DNA of 64,000 nt, taken from the NCBI RefSeq assembly GCF_024679245.1, contig NC_090173.1:10365428-10429427 (forward strand). Reading direction: 5' to 3'. Under the pieces are notes generated by a model that was given only the letters and a program-made list of their open reading frames with translations, did no database searches and had not been told where the DNA came from. The translations under genes were made by a program, and so were the position numbers. Source of the DNA: Pseudorasbora parva (lineage: Eukaryota > Chordata > Actinopteri > Cypriniformes > Gobionidae). Positions 12,549 to 26,500 of this stretch are shown here, in pieces (positions within the stretch are counted from its first letter, which is position 1; each line of letters opens with the position of its first letter).

Positions 12549-13864
12549 AAAAGTATATAATAGCAAGCTATATCATATGAATTTGTTTGAAAATGTAGAT
12601 AACGCACTTGATTTTGTGATCACATACATTATTTACATGCAAACGGGACGTTAATAATAATAAAAAATAATTGAATATCTGATGTCATGTGACCGAAGTG
12701 GCTTTTTGAGGCTTTTGCATCTGAACTCTTCATATACAAATACAGCTCTGGATATACTATACTATTTAAATAACAATATTTGGTTTTTACATTAAAATGC
12801 ATTTAAAGCATGGTAATTGTTGTGGTTACTGTTTATTTGCAACAAATATCACATTAAAACTACCAATACTGTGGTAAACGCATGGCAAGTGTTTTTTTAT
12901 TTTTATTTTTTATTGTGCTTCTACTACAAATGCCACGTTGGAACTACACTAGTAATTATTATTAAATATTAACAAATGTTTAAAGGTCTATAGCACGTCA
13001 CGTGACAGTGTTTAATCACCCTATTAGCAAGGTGTGTTTATTTAGAAAGCAAAGAAATGCAAAGCCTCAGTGGAGATGATGACAGGTACAATGCAGTGAC
13101 TGAACATGATCGATAACGACAAGCAGAAAATACTTTATATCAAATATTAGGACATAATATGTATGACTACTCACCAACATGTGGCACACGTGATCTGATG
13201 CCAAACATCGCGATGTGTTCTGAATGAGACTTCTTCAGCGCGATTTCATACCGATAGAATTGCCGTCTAATGTTGACGCCAAAGGTTTCCCACTGAAAGC
13301 AATTGGGTTCCCAGTTCGTCCATCGCGTGACGCCGAGGGGTCTACCTGTGGCGTCTTCAGTGTGACGCCGGGGCGCGCGCGGCGCGCGGCGCGGATAGAG
13401 ACGGTGATTGCTTTTGGGTCTTTTCTTCACACAATTCAATCGTTTGGCCTCGGAATAGTTGGACTTTTTCAATAAAGTGTGCCTGTTGTCTGTTACAGTC
13501 TGTGTTTTATATCATATAATACGCAAATGGGTAGGTTTAGGGCGGGGTGGGGTTTGACTGCTGTTTCAAACGTGTATCATAGCGTAAATAAATGTAAATA
13601 CAATTGTGCTGGCTGATTAAATTGAGAATCACACTCCAACATGTCATAATGTAAAAATTATAACCCAATATATTCCATCATAACGATAACATTCACATGC
13701 CCAACACGTCTGTTTATGACGTCCTAGGTTTCTCATTGAAATCAGTGCGTCGTACCCAGTACGTCGAAAAATGGCGATTTAGGGGTACCCTGTGCGTCAA
13801 CAGCTGACGTCAGGGTCCCTTGACCGTTCGGCAACATTTGACGAGTAGGGGTGAGACTGTGTTG
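12549..13864 (-). repeat. Right long terminal inverted repeat of the 8-kb element
   Basis: Reverse complement of 5805-7583 with about 400 bases missing at the junction near 12740-12755. There the sequence jumps from the AGAGCTGTATTTG side straight to the TATTTAAATAACAATATTTGG side. Confidence 0.85.
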
Positions 13865-13871
13865 TGTTGGT

Positions 13872-15214
13872 TTATGTTGTAAGTGTTTTTATTACTTGAG
13901 TGTCACCAATGTTGTGTTTTGATGCATACCTAATGTTAAATCATAAACGTCTCAGCACGGAGCTGTGCTTGATTTATGACAATTCCAAATTCAAAGCATG
14001 CGGAGGTGCTGTCACATTTCCCCCGTTTCACATTTTTTAATTTAGAAAGAATCTGAACGATGTGTTCACGGAAGCACTGAACTCCTAAACATCAAGGAAG
14101 CCCTAAACGGCTATGGGTTACTTCCTGATCTTGAGATAACAAATTGTTTAAATACCCACTTTATTTTCCTCATTCGTTTGAAATAAAATTACACTACATC
14201 ATTTGTTATCCTACTATCGTGTAGAATAGGCTGTTTGAGAAGAGTTTATTTATATGTGTGTGGTTTGCTACAAATAAATAGTTTTAGTTGCAGTAGCCTA
14301 TCACTGAATTAAATTAGCCTACAGGCTGCTACACATCCTAACAAAAGGCTCTAAATCATGTTTTCTACTCCTGAATTTCCTCCTCATAACATTCTAAATC
14401 AATATTCAAACACAATAAATGCATTAATGTGTGCATTCTAAGATAACATTCGATGTCGAGCTTGCTAATCAACATTAGAGGATCAGGCTGAATACGCGCA
14501 AAGACACTAAACATCTGTTAAAATGTTATTCTACACCACGACCCAGAATCTGACCCACTTACATGTATGGGGGTACCTTGGGTATAATTTTTTATTATTA
14601 TAAATAATAATTATAATGACCCGCTCATCAGAGTCCAATCAGAAATGGAATTCTTTTTTTTTTTTTTGTTTTTTTTTTTGTATTAGACACCGCGTCTCCT
14701 TTCACGCGCCTCAATCCATGCAGAGCTTTTCAGAAAGTCAGCCGTGCACCTTTAATCTACTTTACAGCGACATTAATAATAAATACAAAATCTGCTCAAA
14801 ACTCACTCTATTGTGACCTTATGCAGATATTAGCTCTATATAAAAACAGACGCATACATGTATAGGCTAATAAGACAACGCAAAAGTTTACCGGCGACAT
14901 CATGAATTATTATCACGCAATATTGACTAATTAATCGGCAGAGAACCGTTTTAAGAAATTATCTAAAATATTCTATCGAAAGAAATATGAGGTAAATGTG
15001 TGAATACACACGTTTAGCAAACGCGATTGAAAGGCAAATATGTACAGGTTTGTGTCTGGTTATTCAAATCAAAATATTAATTAAAGATTGATTTTACATT
15101 CCTGTCAGAAATTAAGAATTATTGTCAATGTAAATAGTGGTCAAATATCGAAGCTATATAATCTATTTAATACTTCAAAGCTCAAAGTTAAATCAGAATA
15201 TTTATTGTAAAAAT

Positions 15215-15273
<59 letters not shown>

Positions 15274-15990
15274 GGAATTTAATCATTAAAGGATTAAAGG
15301 GGATAAGGGAATAAATAAAAAAGAATGGTAAATTTCTATGTCTAATTGTAGTAGACTAATGAAGTAATCAGTTTAAACTATTTGCAAATATTTTATTTTA
15401 AAAGAGTTCACTCTTATTCGTATGTCTAATATTTATGCTAGAAAATGCAAACGTTTTATGCCTCGTCGTCACATTAATTTATGAATTATGATCGCATTTT
15501 TTATTTTATTTTGTTCAATTGAAAATGGCGAAATTTCACAAAAAGTGAAAGAGTATTTCGCAGTCAGTTACTGTCGGTAGCTGAACATTTCTATCATAAA
15601 GCAGTTGTCTAAGACTTGCATCAACTTACATCTTTCCACAAACTCTTGTTGAGTTGTGACAGTGACAGTATTGGTAAGACCGGCCTTCTTTGATTTGATG
15701 GCCACTCAGGTAGAGCAGCCTACAAAATAATCAACTAATAAATAATTATTAAAAATAATCATATGATAATTAATCAGAAATTTAACTTAAAACTTTGTCA
15801 TCTTAAAAATAATCAGTTTTACTGTGCCAATCCATTAAACGTCCATTATACATTAAAAGGATAAATTAAGACAAATAAAATGAGGAGAAAAAAAAAGTAT
15901 ATATATATATATATATATATAAAATTGCTCCCATTTTTTTTTTTTTATTGCTATATAATATATATATATATTTTTTTTTTTATTCATAGC
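13872..15990. other. Intergenic, no gene recognised
   Basis: AT-rich sequence with short frames only. It contains an (AAT)n microsatellite at about 15217-15271, a T-rich tract near 14650-14675 and AT runs at 15898-15970. No splice-compatible coding block or transposon ends were identified. Confidence 0.6.
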
Positions 15991-16020
15991 TCAGACAAAA
16001 TAAGTCCCCACCCCCAAACT

Positions 16021-16213
16021 CCGCCCATGGTCATGACGTGAAGTACTGGAAAAAGAGCAGATTCTTATTGGCTGACCCGCATTTTGCATAATATTAAACA
16101 GTTATTTAAAGCCGCAATGTGGCAGCACAAACGAATATAGCAAAAGAGACCGTGGAAAGAAGACATTCTAGCAGAAAACATCAGCGGCCTTTCTGGAATC
16201 CAGATTCCCTCAG
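16021..16213 (+). promoter_or_regulatory. Promoter-like block with possible non-coding first exon
   Basis: In order: a CCGCCCA GC-box-like site (16021), a CRE-like TGACGTG (16034-16040), an ATTGGCTGA CCAAT-box core (16067-16075), an octamer-like ATTTTGCATAAT (16081) and a TATTTAAA TATA-like box (16103-16110). About 25-30 bp further starts a purine-rich transcribed-looking stretch that ends in CCCTCAG before GTTTGG, a possible splice donor at 16213/16214. The only ATG in it is closed after seven codons, so it would be 5' UTR. The next recognisable + strand gene is the VLIG gene at 23.4 kb, whose first coding exon begins with a splice acceptor; the link is a guess. Confidence 0.35.
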
Positions 16214-16323
16214 GTTTGGCTTTTATGTATAATTAGAATTATTCATTATGCAGAGGCGTTTATCAAAACGAAACATTTTTGGTTCCTAGGAAATTACGAG
16301 AATGTTAATTGGGACGAAGTAGC

Positions 16324-16324
<1 letters not shown>

Positions 16325-16354
<30 letters not shown>
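16325..16354. repeat. Poly(A) tract
   Basis: About 30 consecutive A residues with no recognisable retroposon body upstream. Confidence 0.9.
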
Positions 16355-16356
<2 letters not shown>

Positions 16357-17252
16357 ACCTTTTAGGATAGCTGAACCATTTCTTCTTACTAGAGTAGGCT
16401 AAGGGAGAATTTGCTCGGTAAAATAAAATGGATCTCTCTGAGCAAACCGTAAACCCGTAGCTTTCTTCAGTGTCCGAACAAGTGTCATGATTTTTCATTC
16501 CAAATAATATCGTTAACAAACTCGGCGGTCTGTCTTTCCTATTAATGTGTAACTTTCTGCCTGCAAGTTTCCCATTGCCTTATCTAACTTTCATCAACAA
16601 TGCGTTTTCTCCTGGAAAATGTGTTTTGTCCACAGTCTGTTTTTAATTAATTTTTTATTTCATTTTTATTATTATCTATTTTTCAATAGGCGGACATACT
16701 GTAGTTTATCCTAATTTATGTCCTTACGTGACCCAATCCTTAGACAAAGCAATTATGTGGCTAAAATAAATTTTAAAAAGAGGAGATCCCTGTCTGACTC
16801 CATGATAGATGTCAAACCGTTTGGACGTGTCAATATTAATGACCACTGAGCAGTCACTACATAAAACATGGTTACAGTATCTATAAATCATTTGCCATAT
16901 CCAAATAACTATAGAGTGCGGAAAATAAATCTGTGAGAGATTTATTTTAGAGACAAGAACAAGTATGAGACCATCTTTGAATCAGGGCTGGATTTCCCGA
17001 TAATGTTGTCTCTTAGCACACTACGGAGACTCTAAAGGTATAACTTAACTAAAGGTATTCAATTTCTAGGCTTAAGTAACATTACCAGGTGCTGTCCGTG
17101 GCAGTGGAGCTGAATTAGTTTATCAATGGGTCAAAAAACGATTATTAACTCTATGCAAGGGCTATTTAACTGCGTTGTGTGCGAAAGCGGTGTACTTTAT
17201 AATAGAAGAACTTCAGAAATAGTTGAATTTGCTTTTATCAGGACTCATTTTA

Positions 17253-19547
<2,295 letters not shown>

Positions 19548-19591
19548 TATTTTAAATATTACAATGATGTTACCTATATGTAATATTTACA

Positions 19592-19645
19592 GTTGTAAGT
19601 CGCTTTGGATAAAAACGTCTGCTAAGTGCATAAATGTAAATGTAT
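19592..19645 (+). repeat. SINE/LINE 3'-tail fragment
   Basis: GTCGCTTTGGATAAAAACGT and CTGCTAAGTGCATAAATG closely match the conserved 3' tail shared by several fish SINEs and their partner LINEs. No SINE head is visible upstream, because the (AT)n run replaces it. Confidence 0.6.
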
Positions 19646-19659
19646 TTTCTTCTATCTAG

Positions 19660-20250
19660 TTTGTGTACAAATATTTGTGTGGAAGAGACCAGAGCACACT
19701 CCAGTTAATATTGTGTAATGCCTTCCACTTGAAAGAAGCTGGAATAGATTTTCTGTTCATAAGATTATGAACAAAATGGTTATTGAATTTTTCATCAACC
19801 AAAATCCCTTCAATTTAAATAGAAATGATATACAAAGATATTTTACTATAGGTTTACTCTCCTTTCAAGAGTTTTATACCACTAGGAAGGGCATTGAATA
19901 CAATAATACATTCCCTTAACAAAGCCCCAAAAAACAATTTTCTGGCCATTGTCATCCATCAGCTGATTAACAATATATATGTTATTTGAATACCATCTCT
20001 CATTTATCTCTGTAAATAATATTCTGTTTATTCCAAATAAAACAACGGTGAGGTGAAAAATTATGTTTGTAAACTATGAAAACGAAACATGAAATTTTGC
20101 TAATTTAATGGGTAGTTTACCAAGTGAGAAGGGGCACTGTAACAATAATGCAATACCTCCAATTTTCTTAAAAACAGAATGAGGAAATACGTTCCATATA
20201 GAGTTAAACACATTAAATAGGCTAAAGTCAACAACTTCAAATACTTCTCA
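19660..20250 (-). pseudogene. Tx1/L1-clade LINE C-terminal fragment
   Basis: The minus strand, with several stops and frame changes, resembles the post-RT C-terminal region of fish Tx1-like LINEs: a VNQLMDDNG-like segment, an L-FI-IPS-WYKTL-like segment and a CALVSST-type stretch. Neither RT nor endonuclease motifs are present. It is a 5'-truncated, decayed copy. Confidence 0.4.
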
Positions 20251-20499
20251 CATTTCCAGACTGTCGCGGGCGAGGATTCACTGCAGCATTAACTTGAAGC
20301 ATTGCAGGAGTTTTGCCCCTGGAGACATCACAGGCTCCAGCGGAGGGAACCTCACGCAAGCGTCATCCCAATTCATCAACAGAAATTGTAGTAATATTTG
20401 GAGTAGTTATGCGAATTAATTGTGCAGTCTCTTTGTTCATATTATTTAGGATTATTTAAGAACAACGGCCAATTTTGATCAATAGGAATCGTAGACTCC

Positions 20500-21322
20500 T
20501 CAACCCATGCATGCCTAATTCTGTTAAAGTATGCAACAGGGCTTTTACCAGTTCTCTGTTTGGTATTGGCTGCATGTTGAGATCACTTGTTTAGCAGAAG
20601 ACACTTTTATCAAAAAAGCAGTCAATTGCTTGGAAAAAAAACTTGAGTTTACCTGAGTTGGCCCATACCCAATCAGCGTCCTCTTCATTATCGTCATCGG
20701 AATCAGCAATTAGAAGCGTGATTATTTAGACACATCAAGGGGCTTAGAATCTCCAGGTTTCTGAAACACAACACAACAAATGTTATCATATATGGGATTT
20801 AAGTTATCGACTTCTTCAATCATTTCCTCCTTGTGATTCCTGCGTGATTTCCGCAGACAGTGTTTTAGTCAAAGTAAAACAATAATCTCAACCCTTCAGT
20901 TGACTGTAGGCTGTTAACCGTTGCAGTACTGCCACAAATTGATGTGTTGACTTAGCCAGGACAGGCATATCTTTACAAATAGCTACTGCCTCGGTAACAC
21001 TCAGAGGAGCCATTTTGTAACCATCTGGAAGCTGTACAAACGGAAAAACTTCAGTTGTGGTTGGCAATTGCAGATATAATCGATTAGTCAAGGGCTTTGG
21101 AACTTCAGCTGAAACAACACATTCATACGAGGGGAGGGACACATCAGATTTTAGCTGAATCTGAGAGAGAGAGTTAACTTGTTTGTTTGTTTGTTTTTTA
21201 CTCTGGACCCTTATCCAATAAGTTTTCATCTTTATCCAAGCTTTATACGCATCTTTCATATAATCAATTGGCCAGTCTGGGTCACCCCAAGAACCAATGA
21301 CCATACATTTTGCAGCACACAT
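20500..21322 (-). pseudogene. Possible Gag-like remnant of an LTR/retroviral element
   Basis: The longest open stretch (21322-20888, 144 codons) contains DPDWPIDYMKDAYKAW and, further on, a Pro-rich part and VTEAVAICKDMPVLAKS. Downstream, in broken frames, come TKQRTGKSPVAYFNRIRHAW and an acidic SDSDDDNEEDADW stretch. The W-P matrix-like start and the later helix-rich part with a Q-Y-R pattern are reminiscent of Gag matrix and capsid. No protease, RT, integrase or LTR was found nearby, and stops interrupt it. The assignment is weak. Confidence 0.3.
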
Positions 21323-23435
21323 ATCTTTATCTTCAGAAGAACCATTGTGGGGAAATAGATCTAATTGTATTTTCCCTTCTGACCATCCCGTGAGATTAAA
21401 GAGATAGGGCTCTGTAAAAAAACACTTTATTTTTGCTCTTCATGAAATCCTTGGGGGTTTCCCCCATTAACTAATATAAGGGAACTAATCGTCCCTTCTA
21501 ATCGACTAATCGTTTCACCCATTTGAAACAGCCAACAAAGAGCTCTCCTCTGCTTTAATGCAAGCCTTACAATTTTAGAGAATGGACAAATAAAATAAAA
21601 TAAAAGTCTGCGGTTTTATATTAACTTTTTGGTATTTTTGGACAAAATATATATATTTTTTAAATTCAATATTATTCATTCAACTGCCAAAAAGAACTGA
21701 GTATATAACAATGAAATGTATTAGGATTTTACAAAACAGACAGTAACATCGGTATTCACCACTATATTTAAGGGTAGCTCTAAAACCATTCAGAACGAGT
21801 TACTGGACTGCATGCTTGATGTAATGCAGGGCTTAATCACGATTTCTCCATTCAGCTAGTTTCATCAACCTGATGACATCCGCTATGCAAAGCTTCAAAA
21901 GTGAGGAACTGATGCAATAGAGGCAAACAGAATCACAAAAAGCTTTGTAGATTCCATTGGCAAAATTTGTGATGATGTACTGATGTACTGTACTATGTAC
22001 TGTTGATCCAAATAAGGAACAAGGCTCTACTAGGATTGAATGGGAGACAGGGAATGGTCCCTGCTTTTGTATTGCAAGTATAGGTTAAGGTCTTTGGGAT
22101 CCCCAGGAAAGCCAAGGTATCTGACTGGGAGATGATCATAATTTTATGTATCACATTCCTATACCATGAGCTGTATGATGTATAATCTCTCTCATTGGTT
22201 AAATCTATACTACACCCCATGTACTTTTTAAATATAATTTCTTCTCCTGCTAAATAAAAGGGATACTTTATACTCTCCCTTAACGCTGAGTAACTCTTCA
22301 TTCAATTTCCAATTAAGAGGACTGGGATGAGGCACACCTCAGGGGCAATAATCTAACAATTTGGGGGGCTTTATCTTGGGATTTCTCCAGACAGGTAAGC
22401 AATAAAATGCTTAAGTTCATCTTACTGTCTGTTGAGTAATTGATCCTTGATGGAATTTTATATGAAGCTTGTCGGGGGCCAAGTTCTTTGATAGCATTTT
22501 CTTGCTAACTGACTATCTCTCAAACAAGTTCTGTAACAGAAACTCGACAGTATTACATGCTGGATGATCTGACACAGAATCATATACGCTTTGCTGACGT
22601 GGAAAAATACAGCACTGTCTGGAACTATGCTCACGTAACGTAAAACAGATTTACATTGGAAAAATGAGGTGCGCTGTTGAGCTACGGAGGGCTCCGAGAC
22701 CAGCTGCCCTACTAAGTGCAATCATTAATATAGCCAACCTATCAACCGAAGCCATGCACTAAATGTCTCATCTATCTATCTCACTTTACAACTTAAAATG
22801 ACCTAGACGCTCAGAAAATATTTTTTTGAAATAATGATGAAGACAATTATGAGTTAATTTAAGATTGATTAAGTTTATAAAGTTCTATGTTTTCAAATGG
22901 CTGAATATTTTAGTAGGTCTTTGCCCAACCTTCCCATACAGACAAGCTGTGGCTGGTAAAATCCCAGGACATCCCTAGTCTGAAAGTTCACTGCTCACTC
23001 CTGCATTGTCTACCGTTAATAATCCATTCATTTTTATAACAGGACAGCAGCGACTTTGACAGTTACTGAGTTAGACAGTAGAATAGGCTTAATGAAGCCT
23101 AGTGCTTGGGTTCTATGACGGTCCACGTTATGTCATTTGCATCACCAGGATTGTCCGCTGACGACCACTCATACAGCCCGTGTACAGCCCATTCTGAGTG
23201 TGCAGAGTGCGCTGTAAAGCTGATTTTAAAACAATCTGTATTGCATAAAACACTATATAAATTAAGCTAACTTGACTTGTCTTACTGTATATGCTGAAAA
23301 TGTTACAAAATAAACCATGTTAAAAATATTCAAGCTGTTTATGCTGAGAAAAAAAAGAAAAAAAATAGTAGTAAATGAGATAAACTAATAAATAATTGGA
23401 TGTGATATATTGAAACATTGTCTTTTTTTATGTAG
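21323..23435. other. Intergenic region upstream of the VLIG gene, no gene recognised
   Basis: Short frames only. A CTAATCGACTAATCG motif near 21500 suggests a decayed hAT piece. The stretch just before 23280 (CACTATATAAATT...TTGACTTG) matches a repeat tail common in fish. No convincing promoter was found directly in front of the first coding exon. Confidence 0.5.
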
Positions 23436-23454
23436 AATAATTGCTTTGGGGAAT

Positions 23455-23536
23455 ATGGATGGCAGGAAGAGCTGTGAACCTGACCAGGATCTGAGTACTG
23501 ATGAGGAGATGACAAGACCAGAGTCATCATGTGACG
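23455..23536 (+). CDS. VLIG gene coding exon 1
   Basis: ATG at 23455 gives MDGRKSCEPDQDLSTDEE and so on, an acidic leader of 27 codons ending in TGTGACG before GTAATT (phase 1). An AG acceptor-like site (TTTTTTTATGTAG) lies at 23435, so the exon likely begins at 23436 with a short 5' UTR. Short acidic leaders like this are common on fish immune GTPases and NLR-like genes. Confidence 0.65.
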
Positions 23537-26500
23537 GTAATTTAATATCAATGTGTATGAACAGCAACTTACATTTGGATAACATCATCTTATACATTAA
23601 AATGTTGGGCATATTTAAAGTTTTTTTTTCTATGATAAATAATTTGTATTCCTTTAACTGTTGCAGGTGCAGGAGCAGGAATGGCAAGTCAACAATCGCC
23701 ACTACCTGCAAAAACATGGAAACAAGTATCATTAAAATCAACAGTAATAATAGCACTGATAGCTGCAGTAGTTGCAGAAGTAGTAAATAAGGCAGGAACA
23801 ACAGGAGTTGATGCGGCAGCAGGAGCAGTAGTGGGAGCATTAGCAGCAGCAGCAGCAGCAGCAGCAGGAGGAGCAGCAGCAAAAGAAGCTATATCCACTT
23901 TAAGATCATTACGGGAAGCAGGAGTGAGTGAAGTAGCAGCAAGAGCAGCAGCAGCAGTAGGAGGAGCAGCGAGAGCAGCTATATCCACTTTAAGATCATT
24001 ACGGGAAGCAGGAGTGAGTGAAGTAGCAGCAAGAGTAGCAGCAAGAGCAGCAGGAACAGTAGGAGGAGCAGCGAGAGCAGCTATATGCACTTTAAGATCA
24101 TTACGAGAAGCAGGAGTGAGTGAAGTAACAGCAAGAGCTGCAGCAAGAGCAGCTATATGCACTTTAAGATCATTACGGGAAGCAGGAGTGAGTGAAGTAG
24201 CAGCAGGAGCAGCAGGAGCAGCAGCAGCAGGAGGAGGAGCAGCAGCAAAAGAAGCTATATCCACTTTAAGATCATTACAGGAAGCAGGAGTGAGTGAAGT
24301 AACAGCAAGAGCAGCAGCAGCAGTAGGAGGAGCAGTGAGAGCAGCTATATCCACTTTAAGATCATTACGGGAAGCAGGAGTGAGTGAAGTAGCAGCAAGA
24401 GCAGCAGCAGCAGGAGGAGCAGCAGCAAAAGAAGCTATATCCACTTTAAGATCATTACGGGAAGAGGGCGTGAGTGAAGTAACAGCAAGAGCAGCAGCAG
24501 CAGTAGGAGGAGCAGCTATATGCATTTTAAGATCATTACGGGAAGCAGGAGTGAGTGAAGTAGCAGCAGGAGCAGCAGCAGCAGCAGTAGGAGGAGCAAC
24601 GAGAGCAGCTATATGGACTTTAAAATCATTACAGGAAGCAGGAGTGAGCGAAGTAGCAGCAGAGGTGGGAACAGCGGCAATAGCTGGAGGTGTAGCAGGA
24701 ACAGCAGCAGCAATATTGCAATCATTAGTAGGAGCACACTCACAAATAGGAACAGCAGTAGTTGGAGCAATAGCAGGAGCTGCAACAGTAGCAATAGCAA
24801 AACCACAATTACAATGGGTAATAATTACAAAAAAGTGGGCAAAAGAGACAGTAAAGTGGGTGATATCTGTAGTAGAAAAAAATACAGCAGCAGTACAATG
24901 GGGTACTGAAGCAGCAAAATCACCTGGCAGGAGAGAAATTAATGGATCACAACTGGATGGACAATCACAGACACCAGCAGCAGTGATGGTAAGAATTCAG
25001 ATTTTTACAGAATAACTGCGATCACATGAACTGCACTATAAAATTCTTTAAGTTGTAGTTTGTAGAACATTTAAAATAGTAACTAAGCAAGTGATATATG
25101 AACACACTCCTAATAACAAGCTTCCCTTTTCAGAGCCCTTATTAATGGTTGATTAAAGTCTGCAGTAAAGGTTGTAAATGTTTTTGTATTTAAAAAAAAC
25201 ACTTATTTACCCTTTTTTGTAAGAACAGCAGTTAATAATATACATAAATAACTATTTAACAATGAAATACGCCACTCAGCAGGATCTTTGCCCTCTTTGT
25301 GAATTAAAACGATGGTTGCATCCCTCCAAGAGGACGCCACTGTACCAGATTGTAGCGCATAATAAAAAAAAAATCATATAATTCATTCATTTATATATCT
25401 GTCAGGTCCTAAGCATTTCTTATTCTTCAAAGTAAAGATTGTCTTAATTATTTATCTTTCCTCAATACGTCGATTCAAATAATTTGCCATTGACTCATCA
25501 GAGCAGATATCTGATTTTTTGTTGAGGGATTTGTAGAAATCTTCAAAGGATTCTGCAATTTCATCAGGTTTAGTACAGGGATTGATAGAGCTACAAGATT
25601 TAATTGTTTGTATCATATTTAAAGAACTTTGCATTCTTAATGTAATTGTTAACAAAATCTAGCCCTATTCATGTGTTCATAATATCTTTGGTTAATAAAT
25701 CTTAGATTGCCTTCAAACTTATCAATGATTAAGCTGTATGCTCTCTGAGCATCGTTCACCCTCCTATAGGGTCACATTAATAATGCGCTAAACCGGCTTC
25801 ATGGTATTCACTTGGAGATTATAGAATCTCGCAGTAATGGGTAGCTTTGAGCAGTAAAAAAAAAGTGACCGCAGCACCAACATGGACATTGATTTGCATT
25901 GAGAGCCTGCACCATCCACAAATGCTCTCTCAGCATGCTGTTTGTCCAGGCATGTGATACAGCGATCATGGCTGTCAGATGAGATCAGAAACGACCTCAT
26001 CCAGAAACATGGACGAAAAGACTCTTGAAAAGAGTCTTTAAAAAAGATGCTGATCATCCATGCTTTTTTAGGGAACTGCTCTTTTAGCTGAATGCCGCTG
26101 AGGGTGGCCATTTCCATAACACCAAAAAGGAGGACACTTTGCGGCCTTTAGTAAGGCAAGAATATTTGCATAGGACATGGTGTAGGCTACTCATAACTAC
26201 AATACAATTTTGTCCATCATATCGATGGTATCATGATACAGTGATTCTGAAATAGCCTACTCTATTCATTGCCACAATTTGATCTGCGATACCTTAGTAT
26301 CGTCCAATGCGTAAGACAATGCATATTTATTTAAGACATTGTGATATCTGTTTCAAAAACTGAGCACTGAGATGAACCTGTCTTGCAAAGTGCACCGTGC
26401 CTGAAAACATAGGCCTAACATTTCTGGACTTCTGGAAATAACAGAAATACAAAAAATAAACAAATAATAAATGCAAATAAATAAATAAATACACATTTCA

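Larger units (their letters stand above)
5805..13864. mobile_element. 8.06-kb DNA element with about 1.3-kb terminal inverted repeats
   Basis: The sequence from 5805 (CAACACAGTCTCACCCCTAC) is repeated in reverse complement ending at 13864. The arms match closely over about 1.3 kb, including an identical 101-residue open frame in each arm (6195-6500 +, 13167-13472 -). A 7-bp direct repeat TGTTGGT flanks the whole (5798-5804 and 13865-13871), supporting a single insertion. The subterminal parts are rich in GACGTC and GGCGTC motifs. Between the arms lie a spliced-looking transcription unit, a nested hAT and a LINE 3' fragment, but no recognisable transposase. The 7-bp TSD does not settle the superfamily (MULE-like is possible). 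Confidence 0.75.

Noticed and set aside
23254..23262. TATATAAAT box about 200 bp upstream of the first VLIG coding exon
   Set aside because: It belongs to a CACTATATAAATT...TTGACTTG tail that is common in fish interspersed repeats, and the first coding exon appears to start at a splice acceptor, so a promoter here is unlikely.
23689..24525. 278-codon open frame on the minus strand opposite the Ala-rich exon
   Set aside because: It is the antisense shadow of the GCA-rich tandem repeats; the repeat periodicity keeps the antisense frame open. It has no family motif and no splice context.
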